Positions 37,401 through 44,970 of a DNA stretch of 54,376 nucleotides are shown here, one piece after another. How positions within the stretch are numbered: the stretch's first letter is position 1; each line of letters opens with the position of its first letter. The stretch comes from an uncultured Lachnospiraceae bacterium (GTDB lineage: Bacteria > Bacillota > Clostridia > Lachnospirales > Lachnospiraceae), in contig CAJUPT010000019.1 in assembly GCA_910588405.1 (NCBI GenBank), positions 1 through 54,376 of the forward strand, read 5' to 3'. The notes below the pieces were generated by a model. It made no database searches, was not told the origin of the DNA, and worked only from the letters and a program-made list of their open reading frames with translations. Made by a program: the position numbers and the translations under genes.

Positions 37401-39212
37401 TTATCTATCAGCAAACGTATGAAGGTTTACTTCTATTTCAAGTTTCAGTCGAACCGTATCTTCAAACTGTGTCCGAATTTCCAGAACCTCTTTTCTTTGG
37501 TACTCTCCAAAATCCTCCGCATAATTCGTCAGCATTCCTTCCCTGTAAATCAGATAATCGCACTTTGCAGGAAGCTTAATAACGGCCCGAAGCGCTTTCC
37601 CTTCCAGAACATCTATCCTCTTCCCGTCCCGTTTATAGTAATATCCCGGCGCAAGATGCAGAAACTGCCTGGCTATATGCCCTCCGGCACCGCAGGCTTT
37701 AAAATCATCCCTTATCACAAAGACATTCCCGTCTTCCCTTTTCCACTTTAAGCTTCTACGGAAAAAATCCCCCTGGAAGCTTTGAAATTGACCAATCAGC
37801 AGCCCATTTGCGGCTTTGCCCCGCACCTTCCTGATCCGCCTCGCCGCCCTGTGTTCCCCCCAGAGCTCCGACTGCTCTCTGTCGTCAATCATAACTGTAT
37901 TATGAGCCGCCGTACTGCGGAAAAATGGCCTCAGTTCTCCTTGGTACTGGCCGGTACCGGAGTTAACAAACAGCGCTTTCCCATTCACGCTAAGTTCAAA
38001 GCTTAGACAATCACAGTGCGCATGTCCTCCCATGTATGAAGGACCAATCTCTCCACAGTCAAAAAGAAGTACTGTATCCCTGTGAATGAGCTTATAATAG
38101 CCGGAAGCTTCAAAGCCCACGACTGTTGTTACTTTCTGTTCATCTTGTTTTTCTGACACAAGACTGTAAGCCTCTTGTAATATGTCGGCACTGCCATCCG
38201 ACATCAGTTCCGGCGACAGTGCTGATGCGCTATTTGTACAATGTCTCGTTACGGCCAGAAACAGGGCGCCCCTGTTCTTGCTCACATTATTTCCGGCGTC
38301 ATTAAAAAGAGGCGTTCTCTCAAACCCCTCTTCCAGCTTCATCATTGCTGATGCCATCACCAAAATTGCAGAAACAAGCTTTTCTGCGTCCTCCCTATGC
38401 CCTGTGCTGCTTAACGCTGCATGCACGCGCAGAATATCTTCCAGAATTATCCTATGGTACGTCAGGCTTCTCTCAAAATGAAACCCGTCGGGAAGAATCT
38501 GTTCCTCTATCTCCTTTAAAAACAAATGAAAATATTTGTGGTAAATATCCGTCTCCTCAAACAGCAGGGCAGATATTACAATTGCCTTTAGATTTTCAAA
38601 ATAATGATTGGCAAGAAGAGCCTTCTCCTGGGTCAGAAGCAGATACCGGTATTGCCGGTAAACGGAGGCAAAAAGCATTTCTTCCAGCTCCGTACCCCTC
38701 AGCTTTTCCTTAAGAAGCTCCATGCAGATGAGCAAATTGGGAATCCGCATCGATATGGGATAAGGTTCCAGACTGTCTTCGGAGGATTGCTCCAACCAGC
38801 TCTTTACCAGTTCTTTCCATTTTATAAAGAAGGCTTCCTTCCCCGTATTTACATAGCGGACAGCCAGGGGAATAAGAAATTCCAGATAATGAAGATTGTA
38901 ATTCCATAAACGGGAAGCCTGCGGGATCTCCCATTCTTTCCCTAAGCCGTGGGACTCATGAAGAAGCTCTACATCACCCTGCATCAGCCTGTCCACCGGA
39001 AATCTCTTCAAATAAACGGATTCGCAATCCAACTCCGGAATCAGAAGCCGTACGGGATTTCGTTTCCTGGGTACGGGCAGATGCTTTACGGCCTCCGCAT
39101 ATTTCTTCTTCCTGTCTCCGTATATTCTGTTTTCTATCTGATACCTTATCTGTACCGGCTTCAAATATTTCACCGTATTCCAGTAAAGGTATGCCTTTTC
39201 CATTCCGTTCAT
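37401..39212 (-). CDS. Heparinase II/III family protein (putative uronate-polysaccharide lyase)
   Basis: 603-residue protein with an N-terminal alpha-toroid region (about 50-320; SRLWNYNLHYLEFLIPL near 100) and a C-terminal beta-sandwich domain marked by GGHAHCDCLSFELSVNGK near 400, the heparinase II/III signature. No signal peptide is evident. Members cleave uronate-containing glycans by beta-elimination. In capsule loci they frequently sit beside GT4 transferases and may trim or release polymer. The start ATG (39212) overlaps the previous stop as ATGA. ManNAcA production by the same locus provides a plausible substrate. Confidence 0.88.
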   Translation of the reverse strand: MNGMEKAYLYWNTVKYLKPVQIRYQIENRIYGDRKKKYAEAVKHLPVPRKRNPVRLLIPELDCESVYLKRFPVDRLMQGDVELLHESHGLGKEWEIPQASRLWNYNLHYLEFLIPLAVRYVNTGKEAFFIKWKELVKSWLEQSSEDSLEPYPISMRIPNLLICMELLKEKLRGTELEEMLFASVYRQYRYLLLTQEKALLANHYFENLKAIVISALLFEETDIYHKYFHLFLKEIEEQILPDGFHFERSLTYHRIILEDILRVHAALSSTGHREDAEKLVSAILVMASAMMKLEEGFERTPLFNDAGNNVSKNRGALFLAVTRHCTNSASALSPELMSDGSADILQEAYSLVSEKQDEQKVTTVVGFEASGYYKLIHRDTVLLFDCGEIGPSYMGGHAHCDCLSFELSVNGKALFVNSGTGQYQGELRPFFRSTAAHNTVMIDDREQSELWGEHRAARRIRKVRGKAANGLLIGQFQSFQGDFFRRSLKWKREDGNVFVIRDDFKACGAGGHIARQFLHLAPGYYYKRDGKRIDVLEGKALRAVIKLPAKCDYLIYREGMLTNYAEDFGEYQRKEVLEIRTQFEDTVRLKLEIEVNLHTFADR

Positions 39213-40459
39213 CCGAACAGTACCTCAATCATCCGATCTGTCAAAACCTCCACACTATGGGTTTTTCTTATATACATCCGTCCTTTGAGTCCAAACTGCC
39301 TTTGTTCTTCCTCCGGAAGCCTGTATACATACTCGATCTTGTCTGCCAGCTCTGCCGTATTGTATGGCTCAAACATCATCCCACCGCCGCTTACGGCTAC
39401 TTCATCGTCCTGATAGAGAAATCCGTACAGTGTACACGCACCAGAGTACAGATATTCATTTACTTTATTTTTTGATACGCCATATTTATAGACCTCCTTA
39501 CGACCCTCCACCTCCAGATGAGCCATACAGATTCGGGAATGGGAGAGCAGGGCCGGAACGGCTTCTTTGGGAATCCTGCCGCATACCAGGGCATTTTGAA
39601 GATGGTTTTCCCTGATATACCGTTCCATTCCTTCCTTTTCCTGCCCCGAACCCGCAAATACCATTTTCACGGGCAGCCCCTTTTCCTCCAGTATTTTCAG
39701 CGCTTCCAACATCACATAGACACCCTCATACGCCATATAGTAGCCTGTAAAGGAACACACAAAGGAATCCTTGAGAAATTCCTGCATCTCCCTCGGAAGC
39801 AGGTCTGTCTTCTCCCGATTCCTATCGAATCTCGGGCAGTCCATCGGCTGTCCAATCAGATATGTCTTACTCTTGGGAATTCCAAGTTCCCCACATATAT
39901 ATTTTTCCCCATGAAACATGGAGTAAATGATGCGGTCAGCACGATGAAACGCCCATTTTTGAACCATGCCAAAAAACAGTACCATTGGGTCGAAAGACTT
40001 CTTGTCTCCGCTTGCCACCCAGATCCTAGGCCAGAAGTCCCGCACCTCCGCCACAAAACGTGCTCCGTATTTTTTTGCGGTTTTGTATGCCGCAACCCAG
40101 GCCAGAGGATGCACGGAGCATCCGGTCACTACATCCGGCCTGCCGTATTTTCTTGCAATGATATTTTCGTATTTCAGAACCTTATTCATAAAATCAAGCA
40201 TATTCCTGGCTCGATCTATACCGTCATTAGCTTCATAACTGCTTGTTTTCAGATAAATGTAATGTACATGCTTCGAGAGTCGGCTCACCTTCACCGGCTT
40301 TTCAGAAATATAGCTATGCGTAAAATGGCAAAAACCTGATGCAATCACCACTACATGATAACCGCGCCGGCCCAGCTCAAGGGCAAAATCATACTGCCGT
40401 GAGATTCCTCCATATTTTGGTTCCGATGAATAATGATCGATGATCCATATGATCCGCAA
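39209..40459 (-). CDS. Glycosyltransferase family 4 protein, WbuB-like
   Basis: 416-residue GT-B enzyme starting at a TTG (40459) with AAGGAG ten bases upstream. The N-terminus IIDHYSSEPKYGGISRQYDF and RDFWPRIW near 145 are typical of WbuB/WcaI-style transferases. The C-terminal domain contains VFAGSGQEKEGMERYI near 270 and a KNKVNEYLYSGACTLYGF segment near 335. It is the second gene of the locus and a good candidate to add the second sugar to the primed lipid. Donor unknown. Confidence 0.88.
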   Translation of the reverse strand: MRIIWIIDHYSSEPKYGGISRQYDFALELGRRGYHVVVIASGFCHFTHSYISEKPVKVSRLSKHVHYIYLKTSSYEANDGIDRARNMLDFMNKVLKYENIIARKYGRPDVVTGCSVHPLAWVAAYKTAKKYGARFVAEVRDFWPRIWVASGDKKSFDPMVLFFGMVQKWAFHRADRIIYSMFHGEKYICGELGIPKSKTYLIGQPMDCPRFDRNREKTDLLPREMQEFLKDSFVCSFTGYYMAYEGVYVMLEALKILEEKGLPVKMVFAGSGQEKEGMERYIRENHLQNALVCGRIPKEAVPALLSHSRICMAHLEVEGRKEVYKYGVSKNKVNEYLYSGACTLYGFLYQDDEVAVSGGGMMFEPYNTAELADKIEYVYRLPEEEQRQFGLKGRMYIRKTHSVEVLTDRMIEVLFG

Positions 40460-40536
40460 CTCTTCTAAGCTCCTTTTTTGATTACTATAATGATAAAAAT
40501 GTCCCGTCTCGGAACAACGATATATAAACAGCCCGT

Positions 40537-42414
40537 TTAAACAACCGAATCATTACAATCCACAGCTTTTCTTGAATATTTTTCTGTCTCTGCAATGGAA
40601 GCTTTCAGATCCTTGATCTGATAATTAAGCCCTTCATAAACAGACATCTTCTGATCGTATATGCTGTTTCCAAATGCTTTTTGGACCATGCCCCCAATCT
40701 TTCCCGGAATATAGGAGGCTACGATTACTGCCGGATTGAGCAGCCTTGTCACCCGGATGGGATGCCATGCCGTATCCGCAATGTCCTGTACCATATGGCA
40801 TGTATTCGTGTATTTTCCATTTTGCGGGAAATAGACCCCGCCCTCGCCGCTCAACATAAGCAAACATAAAAACTCGCAAAGATTATCGATATAGAGCATA
40901 GAACGCTTATTTTCCACAGCCGGAAATACCGGAAGTCTTTTTGCCAGCTTTGCTAGGGCAGGATAATTCCCCTTGCTTCCCGGCCCGTAGATCATGGGAG
41001 GCCGCAGCACCGCCACATGAAAGTCCATGTCGGCCAGATTCCGCACGCCTTTATCTGCCTGCCATTTGCTGTCCCCATAGAAGTTCGCCGGAAAAGGAAG
41101 CGTATATTCATCAATTGGCTCTTGCTTCCCAAAAGAAATGGATGCTCCATATATAATCATGGAGCTCATAAGGATAAACTGCCCGACACCAGCTGCTTTC
41201 GCAAGACCCGCCGCCTCGATAGCCAGATCCGTATTGACCGCATAATACTTTTTCTTTGTTGCCTCATCCACATTTCCCACATCTGCATGTGCGATTCCCG
41301 CAACATGAAAAACCACATCATAGGAACCAAAATCGGTCTCTCTCCAACTTCCGTCCAACGTATCCGCCGTATCGATAAGAAAATTGGAACCATAATATTT
41401 TTTTGCATAGGCTTCAAAGGCTTCCCCGATATAGCTGCCTGCTCCTATGATTAAGATACGTCTTTGCACGGAGTAGTCTATATGGAAACTTTTTCGATAG
41501 CCATAATCCTCAAAACCTGCTTCCTTCTCATCCGCAATTCGTATCTGTTCCCACTTCACTGTGCGGGATTGTTCCGACTTTCTATGTTCACGCTTCTTTT
41601 TCCCTGCTTCTCTATGCAGTTTCCCGGTTCCGCCTTCCACTACCCCGTCGCTTTCCAGGACAGATTTTATTGTGCTGAAGAAGCACTTCAAATCAAAAAA
41701 CAGGGCTTTTATTCCGCCCTGCTTTAATTTCTTCGTATATTCCCCGTCCAGCCGTGCTTTCTCTGTAATCTCCAACTCATCCCTGCCATTAATCTGCGCC
41801 CATCCGGTCAAACCAGGCATCACATCATTTGCCCCGTATTTCTCCCGCTCTGCCACCAGATCCTCCTGGTTCCACAGCGCGGGCCTTGGGCCAATGGTAC
41901 TCATCTTCCCCCTGAAAATGTCCCAGATCTGAGGTAGCTCGTCTAAAGAGGTTTTCCGCAGCACCCGCCCCACTTTTGTGATATACTGCTCCGGGTTTTC
42001 CAGCCGGTGGGTTGGCACGTCATGGGGCGTGGACATTTTCATGCTTCGGAATTTATGCAGTGTGAAGAACTTTTTTCCTTTCCCCACCCTCTTCTGTGTG
42101 AAAAGCACCGGCCCCGGGTCATCGATATATATGGCAAGGCTGACCACGGCAAACAACGGCAACAAAACAAGCAAAACCGTAAAAGACAGTATCCTGTCCA
42201 GCGCAGGCTTTATACTCCGTTCATAAACAGTTGACGGCTCAGGACACCTTTTTCCAAATCCATGGTTACGCCGGATATACATATTTCCACTGTCAATTTC
42301 CGCAGGTTCTTTGTGTTTTTTCGCCATCCACCGCATCACGGCATACACCCCCACAATCACCACACTTATTCCAATTTGTTTCTTTTTACTCAGATTACGT
42401 CTATCACCAGACAT
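40537..42414 (-). CDS. Fusion of polyprenyl-phosphate glycosyl-1-phosphate transferase and NAD-dependent sugar reductase/epimerase
   Basis: 625-residue two-domain enzyme. Residues about 60-260 are a small monotopic phosphoglycosyltransferase: re-entrant membrane helix LSFTVLLVLLPLFAVVSLAI, KRVGKGKKFFTLHKFRSM, the catalytic Asp-Glu pair at 158-159 (TSLDELPQIWDIFRGK) and PGLTGWAQINGR near 200. An extra N-terminal helix (12-29) precedes it. A charged linker (about 260-315) leads to an extended SDR with GAGSYIG at 324-330 and YGDSK at 446-450. Family knowledge says such reductases make 6-deoxy-HexNAc sugars such as QuiNAc or FucNAc from a 4-keto precursor. The fusion suggests the reduction is coupled to priming. 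First gene of the locus. Confidence 0.9.
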   Translation of the reverse strand: MSGDRRNLSKKKQIGISVVIVGVYAVMRWMAKKHKEPAEIDSGNMYIRRNHGFGKRCPEPSTVYERSIKPALDRILSFTVLLVLLPLFAVVSLAIYIDDPGPVLFTQKRVGKGKKFFTLHKFRSMKMSTPHDVPTHRLENPEQYITKVGRVLRKTSLDELPQIWDIFRGKMSTIGPRPALWNQEDLVAEREKYGANDVMPGLTGWAQINGRDELEITEKARLDGEYTKKLKQGGIKALFFDLKCFFSTIKSVLESDGVVEGGTGKLHREAGKKKREHRKSEQSRTVKWEQIRIADEKEAGFEDYGYRKSFHIDYSVQRRILIIGAGSYIGEAFEAYAKKYYGSNFLIDTADTLDGSWRETDFGSYDVVFHVAGIAHADVGNVDEATKKKYYAVNTDLAIEAAGLAKAAGVGQFILMSSMIIYGASISFGKQEPIDEYTLPFPANFYGDSKWQADKGVRNLADMDFHVAVLRPPMIYGPGSKGNYPALAKLAKRLPVFPAVENKRSMLYIDNLCEFLCLLMLSGEGGVYFPQNGKYTNTCHMVQDIADTAWHPIRVTRLLNPAVIVASYIPGKIGGMVQKAFGNSIYDQKMSVYEGLNYQIKDLKASIAETEKYSRKAVDCNDSVV

Positions 42415-42590
42415 TTACCGTTACGTCCACCCTTATCCAACCAAACGAACACGTCCGCTAATGCTTTTTATGCATAGCTCCGCCATCCCCGCGACATCCC
42501 TCGACGTCCCGGAGCCTTTTCCGAACCCATGCCGCATCGATCACGCGTGCACATACATTCCCTATCTCCCCGCCCCTGCCTATGCAGCCT

Positions 42591-43370
42591 TCAAACTCTC
42601 ACAGGCAGTTCCGGTTCTTTTTTCTTCTTAATTTCTTCCCTCTGCTTAAGCTGTTCGGCCGCTCTAAGCTCCGCCTCTTTCCGCACCGCATAAGCCGTCC
42701 ACTCGATGGCCTTGCCCTTAGCCATGTTCCCGGCACAGAATGGGCAGCCTGACCCTCTTTTTGTACGATTAGCCACCACTGCCTCCCATTCATGACCTTC
42801 CGGACACCTCCACCAGACCTTCTTCCCACTTCCGGGACGCAACGTCTCCGGCCTGATACCCAGATTAAAAAACGGATGCCACTCCTTCATCAGCTGCGGT
42901 TCCAGCGTCGCCAGGTCGTTGAACCCCGGCCAGGCTTTCTTCCCGGTGCAGTAAGGGCATTCATGCCCCTTCGTCGCCCGGTTTCCCACGGTTGCCCTCC
43001 ACTCATGGTCCAGCTCGCACTGCCACCAGACATTCTTATCGCTTCCATAAGTGACCATCTCCGGTGTCAGCTCCCCGTTCTTTGTGGGATGCCACTGAGC
43101 CGCCAGCACAGGGTAAGTGCTGGCCAGGTCATTCCAGCCAGGCCAGACCTTCCGGTTTGTGCAGTAAGGACAGCCTGCGTCTTTTTTAACCCGGTCGCTG
43201 ATCATGGCCTGCCATTTGTGGCCCCGGTCACAGACCCACCAAATTTTTTTATGGCTGGCAAATCCGATTTTTGAGGGGTCAAAATCTTTATTTTCCAGCA
43301 CTGACCACTGATGGATCAATTCTGTTTTGTCATTCCGCTCACAATACTGCTGCAGGCTGATCTCATCCAT
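42591..43370 (-). CDS. Triple treble-clef zinc-ribbon repeat protein (DUF4379-like)
   Basis: 259-residue protein with three repeats of about 70 residues, each carrying C-x-x-x-H followed by CPYC or CPFC (examples WWVCDRGHKWQAM and AGCPYC; WWQCELDHEWRA and HECPYC; WWRCPEGHEWEA and SGCPFC). This fits the probable zinc-ribbon family often found alone or fused to nuclease domains. The C-terminus is a charged helix rich in Lys and Glu. GGAGG lies six bases before the ATG. It is just upstream of the polysaccharide locus on the same strand, 176 bases away, but shows no functional link. Probable nucleic-acid binding; no nuclease domain is seen. Confidence 0.8.
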   Translation of the reverse strand: MDEISLQQYCERNDKTELIHQWSVLENKDFDPSKIGFASHKKIWWVCDRGHKWQAMISDRVKKDAGCPYCTNRKVWPGWNDLASTYPVLAAQWHPTKNGELTPEMVTYGSDKNVWWQCELDHEWRATVGNRATKGHECPYCTGKKAWPGFNDLATLEPQLMKEWHPFFNLGIRPETLRPGSGKKVWWRCPEGHEWEAVVANRTKRGSGCPFCAGNMAKGKAIEWTAYAVRKEAELRAAEQLKQREEIKKKKEPELPVRV

Positions 43371-44125
43371 ATCATGCCTCCATTTTCCTTAACATGTACC
43401 CTCAGCGTCTCACAGTACCTGATAACACCTATTCCAGAAATCTCACCACGTCTGATCTTGTCGCGAATAGCCGGAGTTTCCCGGAGTATGCTGCGCCGCC
43501 GCTTATAGCGATTCTCGCATTTTCGCCAAAACAAAATAGTGACCATTTTGAATTTCGCAGATGATTCCAATCTGCGAAAAAATATTTGAAAAGCCTGTAA
43601 ATTCAAGGTTTTTGGTGCAATCTGACCATAAAGATGACCATAAACAGAATCAAAAAAACAGAAGCGCAAAACAGGAAACGCCAGTCAGAATGCGCCTTTA
43701 CAGTCACATCTTTCTGACCACTTTTTTGACCACAAATAAAAAGATTTCTTCTCTTAAAACTGAAAACAGGCATAACACATCATAAAAAATCCTATGATTT
43801 TTTCCGTATTTTTCCGAAAATCACAGGAAATCAGATTACATTATTGACAATTACCCGAGATGGAAGTAAAATAAATGCCATGTGAACTGCAAAAGTGTAA
43901 GATTTGCTACAGAAATTCCCATAATTCTTTTCGCAGATTGGAATCTTCTGCGAAAAATTCGGATAGAAATCCGTATAAAAATTGGCGAAAAAAACCTCCC
44001 GAAGCCGGCCGACCAAAACCGTTTTCCAGGAGATTCTTTATTTTTTCCTCGCCATACCTTTTCCCACACGCACAAAAGTCTGTTGCGTCTGATTCTTAAA
44101 GTTTCTGAAAATGCATTCAAATATT
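43371..44125. other. Gene-poor AT-rich intergenic region
   Basis: About 755 bases without a supported gene. Frames on both strands are short, lack ribosome sites and conserved sequence. It contains the inverted hairpin pair at 43520-43991 and clustered GACCA words (43623-43735). Confidence 0.6.
43520..43991. repeat. Inverted pair of hairpin repeats bracketing about 340 bases (MITE-like arrangement)
   Basis: Left: TTTTCGCCAA at 43520, then 23 bases on, a hairpin TTCGCAGAT (43554-43562), loop, ATCTGCGAA (43570-43578). Right, in reverse orientation: hairpin TTCGCAGA (43930-43937), loop, TCTGCGAA (43947-43954), then TTGGCGAAAA (43982-43991). The reverse complement of the right copy matches GATTCCAATCTGCGAAAA of the left copy. 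Arms of roughly 60 bases with internal stems, facing inward, resemble a small non-autonomous element or paired recombination sites. No flanking duplication was confirmed. Confidence 0.6.
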
Positions 44126-44657
44126 TTATTCTTCATAACGGGAACTGAATTTTCCGGTCTCGTCATAATGTTCGAAGCTGGTTCTCCTGCCATCCCCGTC
44201 ATACTCTATAATCTCTTTCATCAGCAGGCCCGTGGCGTCGAGCCATCCCCAGGCCTGAACGGCATTTCCCTGCTCATTATACAGATATTCTCCCACACCG
44301 ATCTGCTGCCCGGAGCCATCGTAAGCCTCTACACGTTCCTTGCGTCCCTGGGCATCATAGTAATAATCGTGATACCAGGTCCTGCTGCCCGCGGCGTCAT
44401 AGCCGGTGTTCCGCCGTGTCCATCTGATAACCGCTGTAAAGCCCCATGTTCTCCACCAGGGAAACGGTATTCCCTCCTTCATCCGAAACGCCTACCGTCC
44501 CTTCCGTCTTAATCAGCTGCATCACCGACGCCACGGCACGCCCCGTGCAGCCAGCACACAGCAGGCAGGCCGCCAAAATCAGCGCTGCCAGACGGGCTTT
44601 CGCGGTATGATATTGCAGGCCATTGCGGACGCCGTCCGTTAATCTTTTGTTAAACAT
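44126..44657 (-). pseudogene. Broken lipoprotein gene: FecR-like N-terminus out of frame with YD-like repeat C-terminus
   Basis: The first frame (44657-44397, 86 residues from the ATG with GGAGG six bases upstream) has a lipoprotein signal (LAALILAACLLCAGC) and the start of a FecR-like domain (KTEGTVGVSDEGGNTV, ENMGLYSGYQMDT), then stops. The second frame, shifted by one base, continues as GYDAAGSRTWYHDYYYDAQG with three YD-like repeats to 44126. The two frames overlap at 44397-44482. A single-base change or a deletion joining two genes would explain this. A good promoter lies upstream, so the N-terminal fragment may still be expressed. Confidence 0.7.
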
Positions 44658-44732
44658 CTCATTCCTCCCCATACGATCCTTTCCGTATCATTGTAAATAT
44701 TCTTCATTCAGAAATTTCACTTTCATACAATC

Positions 44733-44761
44733 ATTATATACGCAAAATATTTACATGGCAA
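44733..44761 (-). promoter_or_regulatory. Sigma-A type promoter for the broken lipoprotein gene
   Basis: On the minus strand TTGCCA (44761-44756) and perfect TATAAT (44738-44733) are exactly 17 bases apart. The leader would be about 70 bases. It overlaps the inverted repeat at 44757-44792. Confidence 0.7.
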
Positions 44762-44792
44762 ATACTTCGTCGTAACCCCCGACGAATTTGCC
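44757..44792. promoter_or_regulatory. Inverted repeat between divergent promoters, possible operator
   Basis: GGCAAAT plus TTCGTCG on the left (44757-44772, with a short bulge) pairs with CGACGAATTTGCC (44780-44792) around the loop TAACCCC. It covers the -35 of the minus-strand promoter and ends about 20 bases before the plus-strand -10 box, a position suited to a repressor site. No regulator gene is adjacent. Confidence 0.4.
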
Positions 44793-44812
44793 GTGCGTAT
44801 ATCCGTTTTTTA

Positions 44813-44821
44813 TGCTATACT
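44813..44821 (+). promoter_or_regulatory. Extended -10 promoter for fbp
   Basis: TGCTATACT is an extended -10 element (TGn plus TATACT) with no clear -35. It would give a leader of about 140 bases before the fbp start at 44971. Confidence 0.5.
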
Positions 44822-44970
44822 AATATATAAATACAACGGATATGCTACATATGCCCATGAGCCAAATCCGATCAAATGCGCCGCGGCACAAGGTACGCCT
44901 TCGATGCGGCATATTTTCCCGGATCTGTGTCATCAATATGCTCTGAGGGTATACCCAACAAGGAGACGTT

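Noticed and set aside
42415..42590. Dedicated promoter for the polysaccharide locus
   Set aside because: No -35/-10 pair of reasonable quality was found in the 176-base gap; read-through from the zinc-ribbon gene cannot be excluded.
43371..43850. Remnant of a tyrosine integrase or attachment site near a tRNA
   Set aside because: The frames are too short and contain no R-H-R-Y motifs, and no tRNA gene is adjacent.
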